Assembly (NCBI GenBank): GCA_045540975.1
Contig: JAZQIE010000097.1
Coordinates: 1 to 12,103, forward strand
Reading direction: 5' to 3'
DNA length: 12,103 nucleotides
From: SIG510 sp045540975
GTDB taxonomy: Bacteria; Bacillota; Clostridia; Oscillospirales; JAAYXM01
A model generated the notes under the pieces. The model was not told the DNA's origin. It worked only from the letters and a program-made list of their open reading frames with translations, and made no database searches. Each line of letters starts with the position of its first letter. The first letter of the stretch is position 1. Positions 1-5,636 of this stretch are shown here, one piece after another. The translations under genes were made by a program, and so were the position numbers.

Positions 1-629
1 CCGACACGCAGGACTCCACAGGCACCGTACTGACCACCTCCCCCGTTTTGTGCGGGGAAGCCGAGGTCCGCGCGGTATGTGAGACCTTCATCGGGGAGAT
101 TGAGCAGATCCCCCCCATGTACTCGGCAATCAAAATCGGCGGTCAAAAACTTGTCGATCTCGCGCGCAAGGGTGTAGAGGTTGAGCGCAAAGCGCGGCGC
201 ATCACGGTTCATTCCATTGCCGTGACTCAAATCGGCGCGTGCGAGTATTCCCTCACCATCCATTGTTCCAAAGGTACATACGTCCGCACGCTGTGTGCGG
301 ATATCGGAGAAGCCCTCGGCTGCGGCGGTATGATGAGCGCTCTGCGCCGCATCCGTGCAGGTCGGTTTGACGAGACAATGGCGCACGGGTTTGAAACCCT
401 TGACCCTGCGCTCCATCTCCTTCCCGTGGATTCTCTCTTTTCCCATCTCCCCAAAGTCATTCTCTCCCCAAAAGGAGAGCGTAAATGTAAAAACGGCGCG
501 CTTGTCCCCTGCAAAACAGCGGAGGACGATGTGCGCTACCGTGTCTATTCCGAAGCGGGCGAATTTCTCATGCTTGGCGAAGGAGTAGACGGAAACTTAA
601 AAACCGTAAAAAGTTTTTTCGAGGTGTAA
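1..629 (+). CDS. truB: tRNA pseudouridine(55) synthase TruB, C-terminal part (5' end outside window)
   Basis: TruB isomerises uridine 55 to pseudouridine in the T-arm of tRNAs in the cytoplasm. The reading frame is open from the window edge (first full codon at position 3), so the gene starts upstream. The first residues DTQDSTGTVL match the conserved strand just after the catalytic region. Then come PPMYSAIKIGGQKLVDLARKG (the substrate-binding segment typical of TruB) and KGTYVRTLCADIG, the conserved RNA-contacting motif. The catalytic aspartate should lie in the missing N-terminal part. The last ~60 residues form a short TruB C-terminal (PUA-like) domain. The stop is 3 nt before ribF, and the gaggtg near the stop serves as the ribF ribosome binding site, so the two genes are an operon. 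truB-ribF downstream of infB/rbfA is a common Firmicute order. Identification is secure. Confidence 0.95.
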   Translation, partial: DTQDSTGTVLTTSPVLCGEAEVRAVCETFIGEIEQIPPMYSAIKIGGQKLVDLARKGVEVERKARRITVHSIAVTQIGACEYSLTIHCSKGTYVRTLCADIGEALGCGGMMSALRRIRAGRFDETMAHGFETLDPALHLLPVDSLFSHLPKVILSPKGERKCKNGALVPCKTAEDDVRYRVYSEAGEFLMLGEGVDGNLKTVKSFFEV

Positions 630-632
630 GTT

Positions 633-1511
633 ATGAAGCAACGTGTGATTGCGCTGGGTCTTTTTGACGGCGTCCATATCGGGCACGGAGAACTTCTCCG
701 TACCGCAAGAGCAAGAGCAGACGGTCTTGACTGTCCTGCTTCGGTGCTCACCTTCTCCCCTCCTCCCATGCAGGTTGTGAGCGGAGATCCCGTCCTGCTC
801 ATCAACACCGCAGAAGAGCGCAAAAGCCTGATGGAGCAGCTCTACGGTGTGGACGAGGTCCTCACCCTGCCGTTTGATGCAGCCTTTGCCGCCATGCCGT
901 GGGATACGTTTCTCACGCAGCTTGCGGAAACCTATCACGCGTGCCACATCGTGGCAGGCTTTGACTTCCGCTTCGGTGCGGACGGTGTGGGTGACGCGAT
1001 GCGCCTGCGCGCATTCTGTGCTTCCCATTCCATCGGATGTGACATCATCGACCAAGTCACGATCGATGACATCAAGGTCTCATCCTCCCATATCCGCACC
1101 TTGATTTCTGACGGAAATCTCGCGGAAGCCGAGCGTTTTCTCGGTCATCCGCATTATATGGAGCTTTCGGTCCTCCCGGGCAACCGCGTGGGACGTACCA
1201 TCGGCGCGCCGACCGTCAACCACATCCCCGCCGCAAACGTGGTGCTCCTGCCCTATGGGGTGTATGCCACCACCACGGTGATAGACGGTGTTTCCTACCG
1301 CTCGGTCACAAACTTAGGTGTCCGTCCGAGTGTCTCGGATGACGGTGAGGTCTCGGTCGAAACCCACATTCTGGATTTTGACGGTGATTTATACGGCAAA
1401 ATTCTGCCGCTCACCTTCCGTTTCAAAATCCGTGACGAGCGTAAATTCTCCTCGCTCGATGCCCTGCGCGCGCAAATCAAAAAAGATATGCAAACCGCAA
1501 GAGAAGACTAA
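633..1511 (+). CDS. ribF: Bifunctional riboflavin kinase / FAD synthetase
   Basis: RibF phosphorylates riboflavin to FMN and adenylylates FMN to FAD in the cytoplasm. The 292-aa protein shows both domains. The N-terminal nucleotidyltransferase has ALGLFDGVHIGH (residues 7-18, with the HxGH nucleotide-binding motif), GFDFRFG (109-115) and SSSHIR (150-155, the counterpart of the SSTxIR motif). The C-terminal riboflavin kinase domain has GAPTVN (191-196, the Mg/ATP-binding PTxN motif), NLGVRPS (227-233) and ETHILDF (243-249, with the catalytic Glu). Length is slightly below the usual 305-315 aa but no motif is missing. The ATG at 633 has gaggtg about 7 nt upstream, overlapping the end of truB, so the gene is translated from the truB transcript. 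A strong terminator follows the stop directly. Confidence 0.96.
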   Translation: MKQRVIALGLFDGVHIGHGELLRTARARADGLDCPASVLTFSPPPMQVVSGDPVLLINTAEERKSLMEQLYGVDEVLTLPFDAAFAAMPWDTFLTQLAETYHACHIVAGFDFRFGADGVGDAMRLRAFCASHSIGCDIIDQVTIDDIKVSSSHIRTLISDGNLAEAERFLGHPHYMELSVLPGNRVGRTIGAPTVNHIPAANVVLLPYGVYATTTVIDGVSYRSVTNLGVRPSVSDDGEVSVETHILDFDGDLYGKILPLTFRFKIRDERKFSSLDALRAQIKKDMQTARED

Positions 1512-1542
1512 AAAACGGTAGAGTTTTAACTCTACCGTTTTT
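1511..1542. terminator. Bidirectional intrinsic terminator between ribF and tspO
   Basis: A perfect inverted repeat, aaacggtagagtt at 1513-1525 and aactctaccgttt at 1528-1540, is flanked by an A-run on the left and a T-run (1538-1544) on the right. It can therefore terminate ribF transcripts on the + strand and tspO transcripts on the - strand. The two genes converge with only 31 bp between their stop codons, all of it taken up by this hairpin. Confidence 0.93.
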
Positions 1543-2013
1543 TTAATTTAACAGCGCAATGCCAAGGTTTAAGTATCCGGCAAACGAAATCCACACCAGA
1601 TACGGAAGCAGGAGCAGTCCTGCCGACTTGCGGATGCGGTAAAACAAAATGAGCGTCATCAAAACCAGCGCCCATAACACCAGCAGCCACACAAACGCGA
1701 AGGCATACAGCCGCATCCCGAAAAACCAAATCGACCAAAAGAAGTTGAAGAAGAGCTGCGCGCCGTACACCGCCCAAGCCACCAGTTTCTCGCCCGTGTT
1801 CGCATCGGACACACTCATCCGATACGATGCAAGCCCCATTGCGAGATACAGCACGGTCCAGACCACGGGGAAAAGCCATCCCGGCGGTGACAGCGGCGGT
1901 TTCTGCAAGGCTTCAAACATCTGCATTCCGCCGCGTGTGAGCAGTGCGCTTGCCACCCCCACCCCAAGCGGCAGGAGTAAACAGAAAATCAGCCGTTTCC
2001 ACTGAATTTTCAC
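1543..2013 (-). CDS. tspO: TspO/MBR (translocator protein) family membrane protein
   Basis: A 156-aa membrane protein of the TspO/peripheral benzodiazepine receptor family, which binds porphyrins and related tetrapyrroles; its transport or degradation role in bacteria is debated. Five hydrophobic segments span nearly the whole chain. Family hallmarks are visible: KPPLSPPGWLFPVVWTVLY after helix 1, a tryptophan/phenylalanine-rich stretch (QLFFNFFWSIWFF), and the end PYLVWISFAGYLNLGIALLN. The start is a GTG at 2011-2013 with ggtgaggtg 7 nt upstream. The next in-frame ATGs would delete helix 1, so GTG is preferred. It follows the antiporter gene by 51 bp, and the upstream gene's terminator hairpin covers its ribosome binding site. 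The family is clear; the ligand is unknown. Confidence 0.93.
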   Translation of the reverse strand: MKIQWKRLIFCLLLPLGVGVASALLTRGGMQMFEALQKPPLSPPGWLFPVVWTVLYLAMGLASYRMSVSDANTGEKLVAWAVYGAQLFFNFFWSIWFFGMRLYAFAFVWLLVLWALVLMTLILFYRIRKSAGLLLLPYLVWISFAGYLNLGIALLN

Positions 2014-2051
2014 AAAAAATCACCTCACCCTTACTCTATGTGGGTGAGGTG
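2014..2051 (-). terminator. Terminator hairpin of the antiporter gene that also contains the tspO ribosome binding site
   Basis: On the - strand, cacctcaccc (2051-2042) and gggtgaggtg (2030-2021) form a perfect 10-bp stem with an 11-nt loop, followed by attttttg (2020-2013). This is a normal intrinsic terminator 13 nt after the antiporter stop. The 3' arm gggtgaggtg is also the only plausible Shine-Dalgarno sequence of tspO, whose GTG start follows the T-run. A read-through transcript would therefore sequester the tspO ribosome binding site. Confidence 0.8.
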
Positions 2052-2064
2052 ACTTTTATTCATT

Positions 2065-3357
2065 TTAGCCTTTTTTTGCCGCTTCCAGTTTGGTCTGACG
2101 GCGCTTCTTGACTTCATCGCTCATCGGCTTGATGTCGCCCGCACGGGTGAGTGCCCAGCGGGTCATAAGCGGACCGAAGAGTTCATAAATCAAAACCGCA
2201 AAGAGGGTGATGTTGCGAATGAGCGCGCCCTCGCCCGGCCACTGAGCCGCCGCGATGGTGCACATACCGAGCGCCACACCCGCCTGCGGAAGCAGGGTGA
2301 TACCCAAGTACTTGGTGACCTGCGGAGGACACTTGGTCGCCTTCGCGCTGACAAGCGTACCGAAGTACTTACCGAGCGAGCGGAAGATGATGTAAACCAC
2401 ACCGACAACAACGATTGCAAACTCCGCAAACACACCGAGTTCCAGCTCCGCACCCGAGATAACAAAGAAGAGTGCAAAGAGCGGCGAGGTCCATTTATCC
2501 GAAGCCGCCATCAAATCCTCCGAGAGCGGACAGATGTTGCAGAAAATCGTACCCAGCATCATGCAAACGAGGAGCGAGGAGAAGCTGATATGTACCGCAC
2601 CGATTTGGAATTCCAGCATGGAGAGTGCCGCGGTGAGGAAGACCAGACCGATGGTCAGATTCAGACGGTTGGTGTTGGAGTTAAAGAGCTTCTCCAACTG
2701 TGTCAGCACCCAACCCATCACCGCACCGAGGAGCAAGGAAGCCACAATCTCGATGAGCGGATTGACCACAATGGAAATCACGTCCACCGCACCCGTGGTC
2801 AAGGACTTTGCAATTCCGAAGGACACCGCAAATACAATCAGACCCACCGCATCGTCAAGTGCAACGATGGGGAGGAGCAGGTCGGTGAGCGGACCCTTCG
2901 CCTTGTACTGACGGACGACCATGAGGGTCGCCGCAGGCGCGGTCGCGGTCGCAATCGCACCGAGGGTGATGACCTGCGGAATCGAGAGTTTATCCGGCAT
3001 CAGAAGATGCATGCCCCAAAGCGCAAGGTCAACAAACAGGGTCGCAACGAGCGCCTGGAAAATACCGATGACAAACGCTTGTTTTCCCGTCTTTTTGAGG
3101 TCCTCCAAGCGGAATTCACTGCCGATGGAGAATGCGATAAAGCCGAGCGCAACCTCGGAAATCAAAGCAAGTTTTCCAACCGCGTCATGGTTAGGGAAGC
3201 CGATGCCGTCAATCCCCAGCGCGCCCACACAGTACGGGCCGATGAGAACACCTGCAATCAGGTACGCGGTAACAGCCGGAAGTTTGAGCGGCTTGAAAAA
3301 ACGGGTCATAATCAAACCCGCCAAAAGTGCAACGGAGACAGAGAGTAATGTGCTCAT
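2065..3357 (-). CDS. CPA2-type cation:proton antiporter (Na+/H+ or K+/H+ exchanger domain), no RCK domain
   Basis: A 430-aa integral membrane protein with about 12 hydrophobic segments, matching the Na+/H+ exchanger fold of the CPA2 family (KefB/NapA type), which exchanges Na+ or K+ for protons across the inner membrane. Visible motifs are LKLPAVTAYLIAGVLIGP near the N-terminus, GFIAFSIGSEF (72-82), the glycine/threonine-rich unwound helix TLGAIATATAPAATLMVVRQY, and LLPIVALDDAVGLIVF with the paired aspartates D168-D169 expected to bind the ion. The chain ends in a short basic cytoplasmic tail without a TrkA/RCK domain. The start at 3357 (MSTLL) is preferred over an upstream in-frame start at 3423 because the latter lies on the promoter -35 box, and a gaagg Shine-Dalgarno precedes 3357. 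Ion specificity cannot be read from the sequence. Confidence 0.9.
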   Translation of the reverse strand: MSTLLSVSVALLAGLIMTRFFKPLKLPAVTAYLIAGVLIGPYCVGALGIDGIGFPNHDAVGKLALISEVALGFIAFSIGSEFRLEDLKKTGKQAFVIGIFQALVATLFVDLALWGMHLLMPDKLSIPQVITLGAIATATAPAATLMVVRQYKAKGPLTDLLLPIVALDDAVGLIVFAVSFGIAKSLTTGAVDVISIVVNPLIEIVASLLLGAVMGWVLTQLEKLFNSNTNRLNLTIGLVFLTAALSMLEFQIGAVHISFSSLLVCMMLGTIFCNICPLSEDLMAASDKWTSPLFALFFVISGAELELGVFAEFAIVVVGVVYIIFRSLGKYFGTLVSAKATKCPPQVTKYLGITLLPQAGVALGMCTIAAAQWPGEGALIRNITLFAVLIYELFGPLMTRWALTRAGDIKPMSDEVKKRRQTKLEAAKKG

Positions 3358-3395
3358 AAAAACAACCTTCTTTCTATCAAAAAACCAACCCAAAT

Positions 3396-3423
3396 AGTAT
3401 ATCACATTTTGTCGGTTTGTCAA
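3396..3423 (-). promoter_or_regulatory. Sigma-A promoter of the antiporter gene
   Basis: On the - strand, TTGACA (3423-3418) is followed by a 16-bp spacer and TATACT (3401-3396). The -35 box begins 2 bp after the stop codon of the upstream phosphodiesterase gene, so the antiporter (and possibly tspO) has its own start site with a leader of about 30 nt. Confidence 0.85.
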
Positions 3424-3425
3424 TG

Positions 3426-4151
3426 CTATTCCAAGATATTCGAGGTGATAAAATCCACCCCCATTGCGACCAATTCCTCAGCCTTTTTCGGGTCGTCACA
3501 TGTCCAGCAATTCACGGCTTGCCCCAACTCGTGCACGCGCAAAACCACCTCTTTTGTCATCATGGGATAATACAAATCCAGTCCCAAACGATGGGTCGCA
3601 AGGAAGGTATATTCCGCCTCTGTCATTTCGTCGCCAAACAAAAACTGGATTTCCGCATTGGGAAGAAGCTCGCGCAGTACCACACAGTTTTCCTTATGAA
3701 ACGAAATAAACACCAACCCGTCAATGTACCCAAGCGCCTTGATTTCCTCGACCAAAGCCGCAATCTCGCTCGGTTCCAGTTTGTTTTTGAGTTCCAACAC
3801 CGCAATTTTCCCGTATTTCTTACAAATGCGGATATACTCGGAGAGGCGCGGAATCCTCAAATCCGTGCGCGCGACTCCGTCAAGGTCGGGCAGTACCACC
3901 CGCGCGGTTTCCGTCCACGGCGCGGTCTCCGCATTCAGCACCACCGCCCCGTTTGTGATACGCTCGGTGGTCTCGTCATGGATGATGACAAAATGCCCCT
4001 CACGGGAGAGATGTACATCGGTCTCAATCCCGTAATACGAGCGGTTTCCCGCCGCAACGAATGCCGCCGCGGTATTCTCGCGCTCAATTCCGGAGAGTCC
4101 GCGGTGCGCAATCAGTTTCACATTTCCCTTGTCAAATTTCACCGTATCCAT
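3426..4151 (-). CDS. Glycerophosphodiester phosphodiesterase family protein
   Basis: A 241-aa cytoplasmic protein with no signal peptide. GDPD enzymes hydrolyse glycerophosphodiesters (from phospholipid or teichoic-acid turnover) to glycerol-3-phosphate and an alcohol. Family motifs in order are the HRG motif in LIAHRGLSG (H16, R17), ENT (25-27), the metal-binding GIETDVHLSR (E43, D45) and the HD motif in IIHDETTERIT (H58, D59), followed by a TIM-barrel-like chain with conserved VLELKN. The length fits the single-domain bacterial form. The ATG at 4151 is chosen because aaggtggg lies 7 nt upstream; an in-frame GTG at 4163 overlaps that Shine-Dalgarno. It has a strong promoter of its own, diverges from the phosphoesterase gene, and is followed with no terminator by the antiporter promoter. 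Confidence 0.93.
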   Translation of the reverse strand: MDTVKFDKGNVKLIAHRGLSGIERENTAAAFVAAGNRSYYGIETDVHLSREGHFVIIHDETTERITNGAVVLNAETAPWTETARVVLPDLDGVARTDLRIPRLSEYIRICKKYGKIAVLELKNKLEPSEIAALVEEIKALGYIDGLVFISFHKENCVVLRELLPNAEIQFLFGDEMTEAEYTFLATHRLGLDLYYPMMTKEVVLRVHELGQAVNCWTCDDPKKAEELVAMGVDFITSNILE

Positions 4152-4175
4152 TCCAAACCCCACCTTTCCGCAACC

Positions 4176-4204
4176 ATTATACTCCTGTAAATCTCAACCT
4201 GCAA
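4176..4204 (-). promoter_or_regulatory. Sigma-A promoter of the glycerophosphodiester phosphodiesterase gene
   Basis: On the - strand, TTGCAG (4204-4199) is followed by 17 bp and a perfect TATAAT (4181-4176), placing transcription start close to the ribosome binding site at about 4161-4167. Confidence 0.8.
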
Positions 4205-4207
4205 GAA

Positions 4208-4236
4208 TTGACTTTTTTGTGTCAATCTGCTATCCT
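4208..4236 (+). promoter_or_regulatory. Candidate sigma-A promoter of the phosphoesterase gene
   Basis: TTGACT (4208-4213), a 17-bp spacer and TATCCT (4231-4236) precede the ATG at 4261, which has ggaggg as ribosome binding site. The -35 box is 4 bp from the -35 of the divergent phosphodiesterase promoter. The inverted repeat TTGAC-N8-GTCAA (4208-4225) covers this -35 and could be an operator, but it is short. Confidence 0.65.
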
Positions 4237-4260
4237 ATCATAGGATTGGAGGGAAATTCT

Positions 4261-4713
4261 ATGCGTATTTTGGTTTGTTCCGACTCACACGGCTCATACT
4301 CCGAGCTCGCCCGCGTGTTAAAAGATACAGCACCCGACCTTGCGGTGCATTTGGGCGACCATGCAGACGATGCGCTCTTTCTTTCAAAAACCGTGGATAC
4401 CCCGATTCTCTCGGTCGCGGGCAACTGTGACCCCTTCTCAAGCGCCCCCACCTCGCGCACGGTCGAGTGGGAGGGGCATAAAGTCTATCTCTGCCACGGG
4501 CATACCCACCGTGTCAAATCCTCACTCTTAAATCTCTACTATACCGCGCTCCAGCAAAACGCCACCCTCGCCCTTTTCGGGCATACCCACGCGCGCTGCG
4601 ACGAAACTGTCGACGGTGTCCGCCTCATCAATCCGGGCGCGGCAAAAAACGGCTCCTACGCCCTCCTCACCGTCACGCGAGACTCTATCACCTGCGACTT
4701 TTGGCAGATATAG
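4261..4713 (+). CDS. YfcE/MJ0936-type calcineurin-like metallophosphoesterase
   Basis: A 150-aa cytoplasmic di-metal phosphoesterase of the YfcE/MJ0936 family, which hydrolyses phosphodiesters in vitro; physiological substrates are mostly unknown. All metal-binding motifs are present: SDSHG (D8, H10), HLGDHADD (D33), GNCDPF (N55, the counterpart of GNHE), CHGHTH (H79) and FGHTHARCD (107-113). INPGAAKNGSYALL is the usual C-terminal strand pair. The start at 4261 is supported by ggaggg 7-8 nt upstream and by the protein beginning directly with the first motif; an upstream in-frame ATG at 4129 would run through the promoter. Its 3' end overlaps the end of the convergent AraC-type gene by 26 bp. 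The gene itself looks complete. Confidence 0.93.
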   Translation: MRILVCSDSHGSYSELARVLKDTAPDLAVHLGDHADDALFLSKTVDTPILSVAGNCDPFSSAPTSRTVEWEGHKVYLCHGHTHRVKSSLLNLYYTALQQNATLALFGHTHARCDETVDGVRLINPGAAKNGSYALLTVTRDSITCDFWQI

Positions 4714-5527
4714 CCCGAATGCTTTTCTCCATATGAGAAAGATCAAAGAATCCGCACTCCTGCGCGATCTCGGTTTTTGTTTTCCCGCTCTGCATTTTTG
4801 CAAGTGCCATGTTCACACGATACTCGATCAAATATTGGATTGGAGTACACCCACAAACCCTCTTAAATCTCCGCAAAAAAGTAGATTTCGACAAAAATGT
4901 CACCTGACACAGATCTTCAATTCGGAGTTGCTCCCCATAATGCTCATGAATGTATTGAATAGCATCAATCACGGCGCTTTCGCTTTCAAACGAAGCGCTG
5001 TTTTTCATTTGTTTCATCTGCAGAGTGAATAAATGTGACATCCAATATAGTGCCTTCAATGCGGTATGATCCCGCACCGCATCCGCGCCGTCATAGTCCA
5101 GCATCCCTCCGTCCAAAAGCGGCAGAAGCTCGTTTTGAATTCCCATCAGATGAAATGTCGTCAGCCGCAAAAACAACGGTGCGTGGAAATTCTGGCGTAA
5201 AAACGGTTCGATGCTCAGCAGCAGTTCAAGACCGTCCGCGCGTTCCAGATTCGCCAAAATAGTCGGTCGAAACAACAAATGAAAGACAGAAAGCCCTCCC
5301 TCGTCTGTATAGCCGTGTGGAACGCTTGGAGGAATGACAAACACACTTCCCGATGCCACAGGGAACTCCCGATTGCGAATTTGGTGTCGCCCGTGCCCTG
5401 CAAAAACCAGATTCAGCTCCCAAAAGTCATGGATGTGCAGATCGATTGTATAATCGCTGTGCAAAAACGCGCGAATGTTCTCCCGCTCGCTCCTAAAATG
5501 ATCCGCGATTCGGTAAAACTCCCTCAT
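4688..5527 (-). CDS. AraC-family transcriptional regulator with cupin sensor domain; C-terminus apparently replaced
   Basis: A 279-aa regulator. Residues 1-90 form an AraC-type cupin (HIHDFWELNLVFAGHGRH, then FPVASGSVFVIPPSVPHGY), the usual small-molecule (often sugar) sensor. Residues ~185-279 form the AraC DNA-binding domain: first helix-turn-helix around IEDLCQVTFLSKSTFLRRFKR, then GCTPIQYLIEYRVNMA, and a second around TEIAQECGFFDLSHMEK. The canonical ending F-x-x-x-FKK-x-x-G-x-(S/T)P-x-x-YR is absent: after HMEK the chain reads SIRAISAKSRR and stops. Residues 272-279 are antisense to the phosphoesterase gene. The ATG at 5527 has a gaggggga Shine-Dalgarno. Divergent from the GH127-like gene, so probably its regulator. 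It could act without the last helix or be a decayed allele; the sequence does not decide. Confidence 0.88.
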   Translation of the reverse strand: MREFYRIADHFRSERENIRAFLHSDYTIDLHIHDFWELNLVFAGHGRHQIRNREFPVASGSVFVIPPSVPHGYTDEGGLSVFHLLFRPTILANLERADGLELLLSIEPFLRQNFHAPLFLRLTTFHLMGIQNELLPLLDGGMLDYDGADAVRDHTALKALYWMSHLFTLQMKQMKNSASFESESAVIDAIQYIHEHYGEQLRIEDLCQVTFLSKSTFLRRFKRVCGCTPIQYLIEYRVNMALAKMQSGKTKTEIAQECGFFDLSHMEKSIRAISAKSRR

Positions 5528-5545
5528 CTTCCTCCCCCTCTTGAC

Positions 5546-5576
5546 GTTATTTTACATATTTTTGCCGTAATTTTAC
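5546..5576 (+). promoter_or_regulatory. Direct repeats 21 bp apart, candidate AraC-type operator
   Basis: GTTATTTTAC (5546-5555) and GTAATTTTAC (5567-5576) differ at one base and are spaced exactly 21 bp start to start, about two helical turns, the arrangement of the araI1-araI2 half-sites in E. coli. The second copy overlaps the poor -35 region of the candidate GH127-like promoter by 2 bp. Both copies lie at or just downstream of the predicted regulator transcription start, which would also allow autorepression. Binding by the neighbouring regulator is inferred. Confidence 0.6.
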
Positions 5577-5603
5577 TATTATTATACCATACACAATTAT
5601 AAA
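5575..5603 (+). promoter_or_regulatory. Candidate activator-dependent promoter of the GH127-like gene
   Basis: TATAAA (5598-5603) lies about 20 nt before the ribosome binding site. The hexamer 17 bp upstream (5575-5580, actatt) does not resemble TTGACA. A weak -35 overlapped by a proximal activator site is typical of class II AraC-family activation. No better unaided promoter is seen on this strand in the interval. Confidence 0.45.
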
Positions 5604-5609
5604 ATACAA
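5581..5609 (-). promoter_or_regulatory. Sigma-A promoter of the AraC-type regulator gene
   Basis: On the - strand, TTGTAT (5609-5604) is followed by 17 bp and a perfect TATAAT (5586-5581). Predicted transcription starts near 5574, giving a leader of about 47 nt that includes the direct repeats. Confidence 0.75.
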
Positions 5610-5636
5610 TCAAAACCATTGAGAGGCGGTATTGTG

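Noticed and set aside
2590..3348. 252-aa + strand open frame opposite the antiporter gene
   Set aside because: It is the antisense of a well-recognised membrane protein; its sequence is highly charged and resembles no family.
3358..3395. Riboswitch before the antiporter gene
   Set aside because: The predicted leader is only about 30 nt between the -10 region and the start codon, too short for an aptamer.
3417..4190. 257-aa + strand open frame opposite the phosphodiesterase gene
   Set aside because: It is a shadow of a gene with intact GDPD motifs on the - strand.
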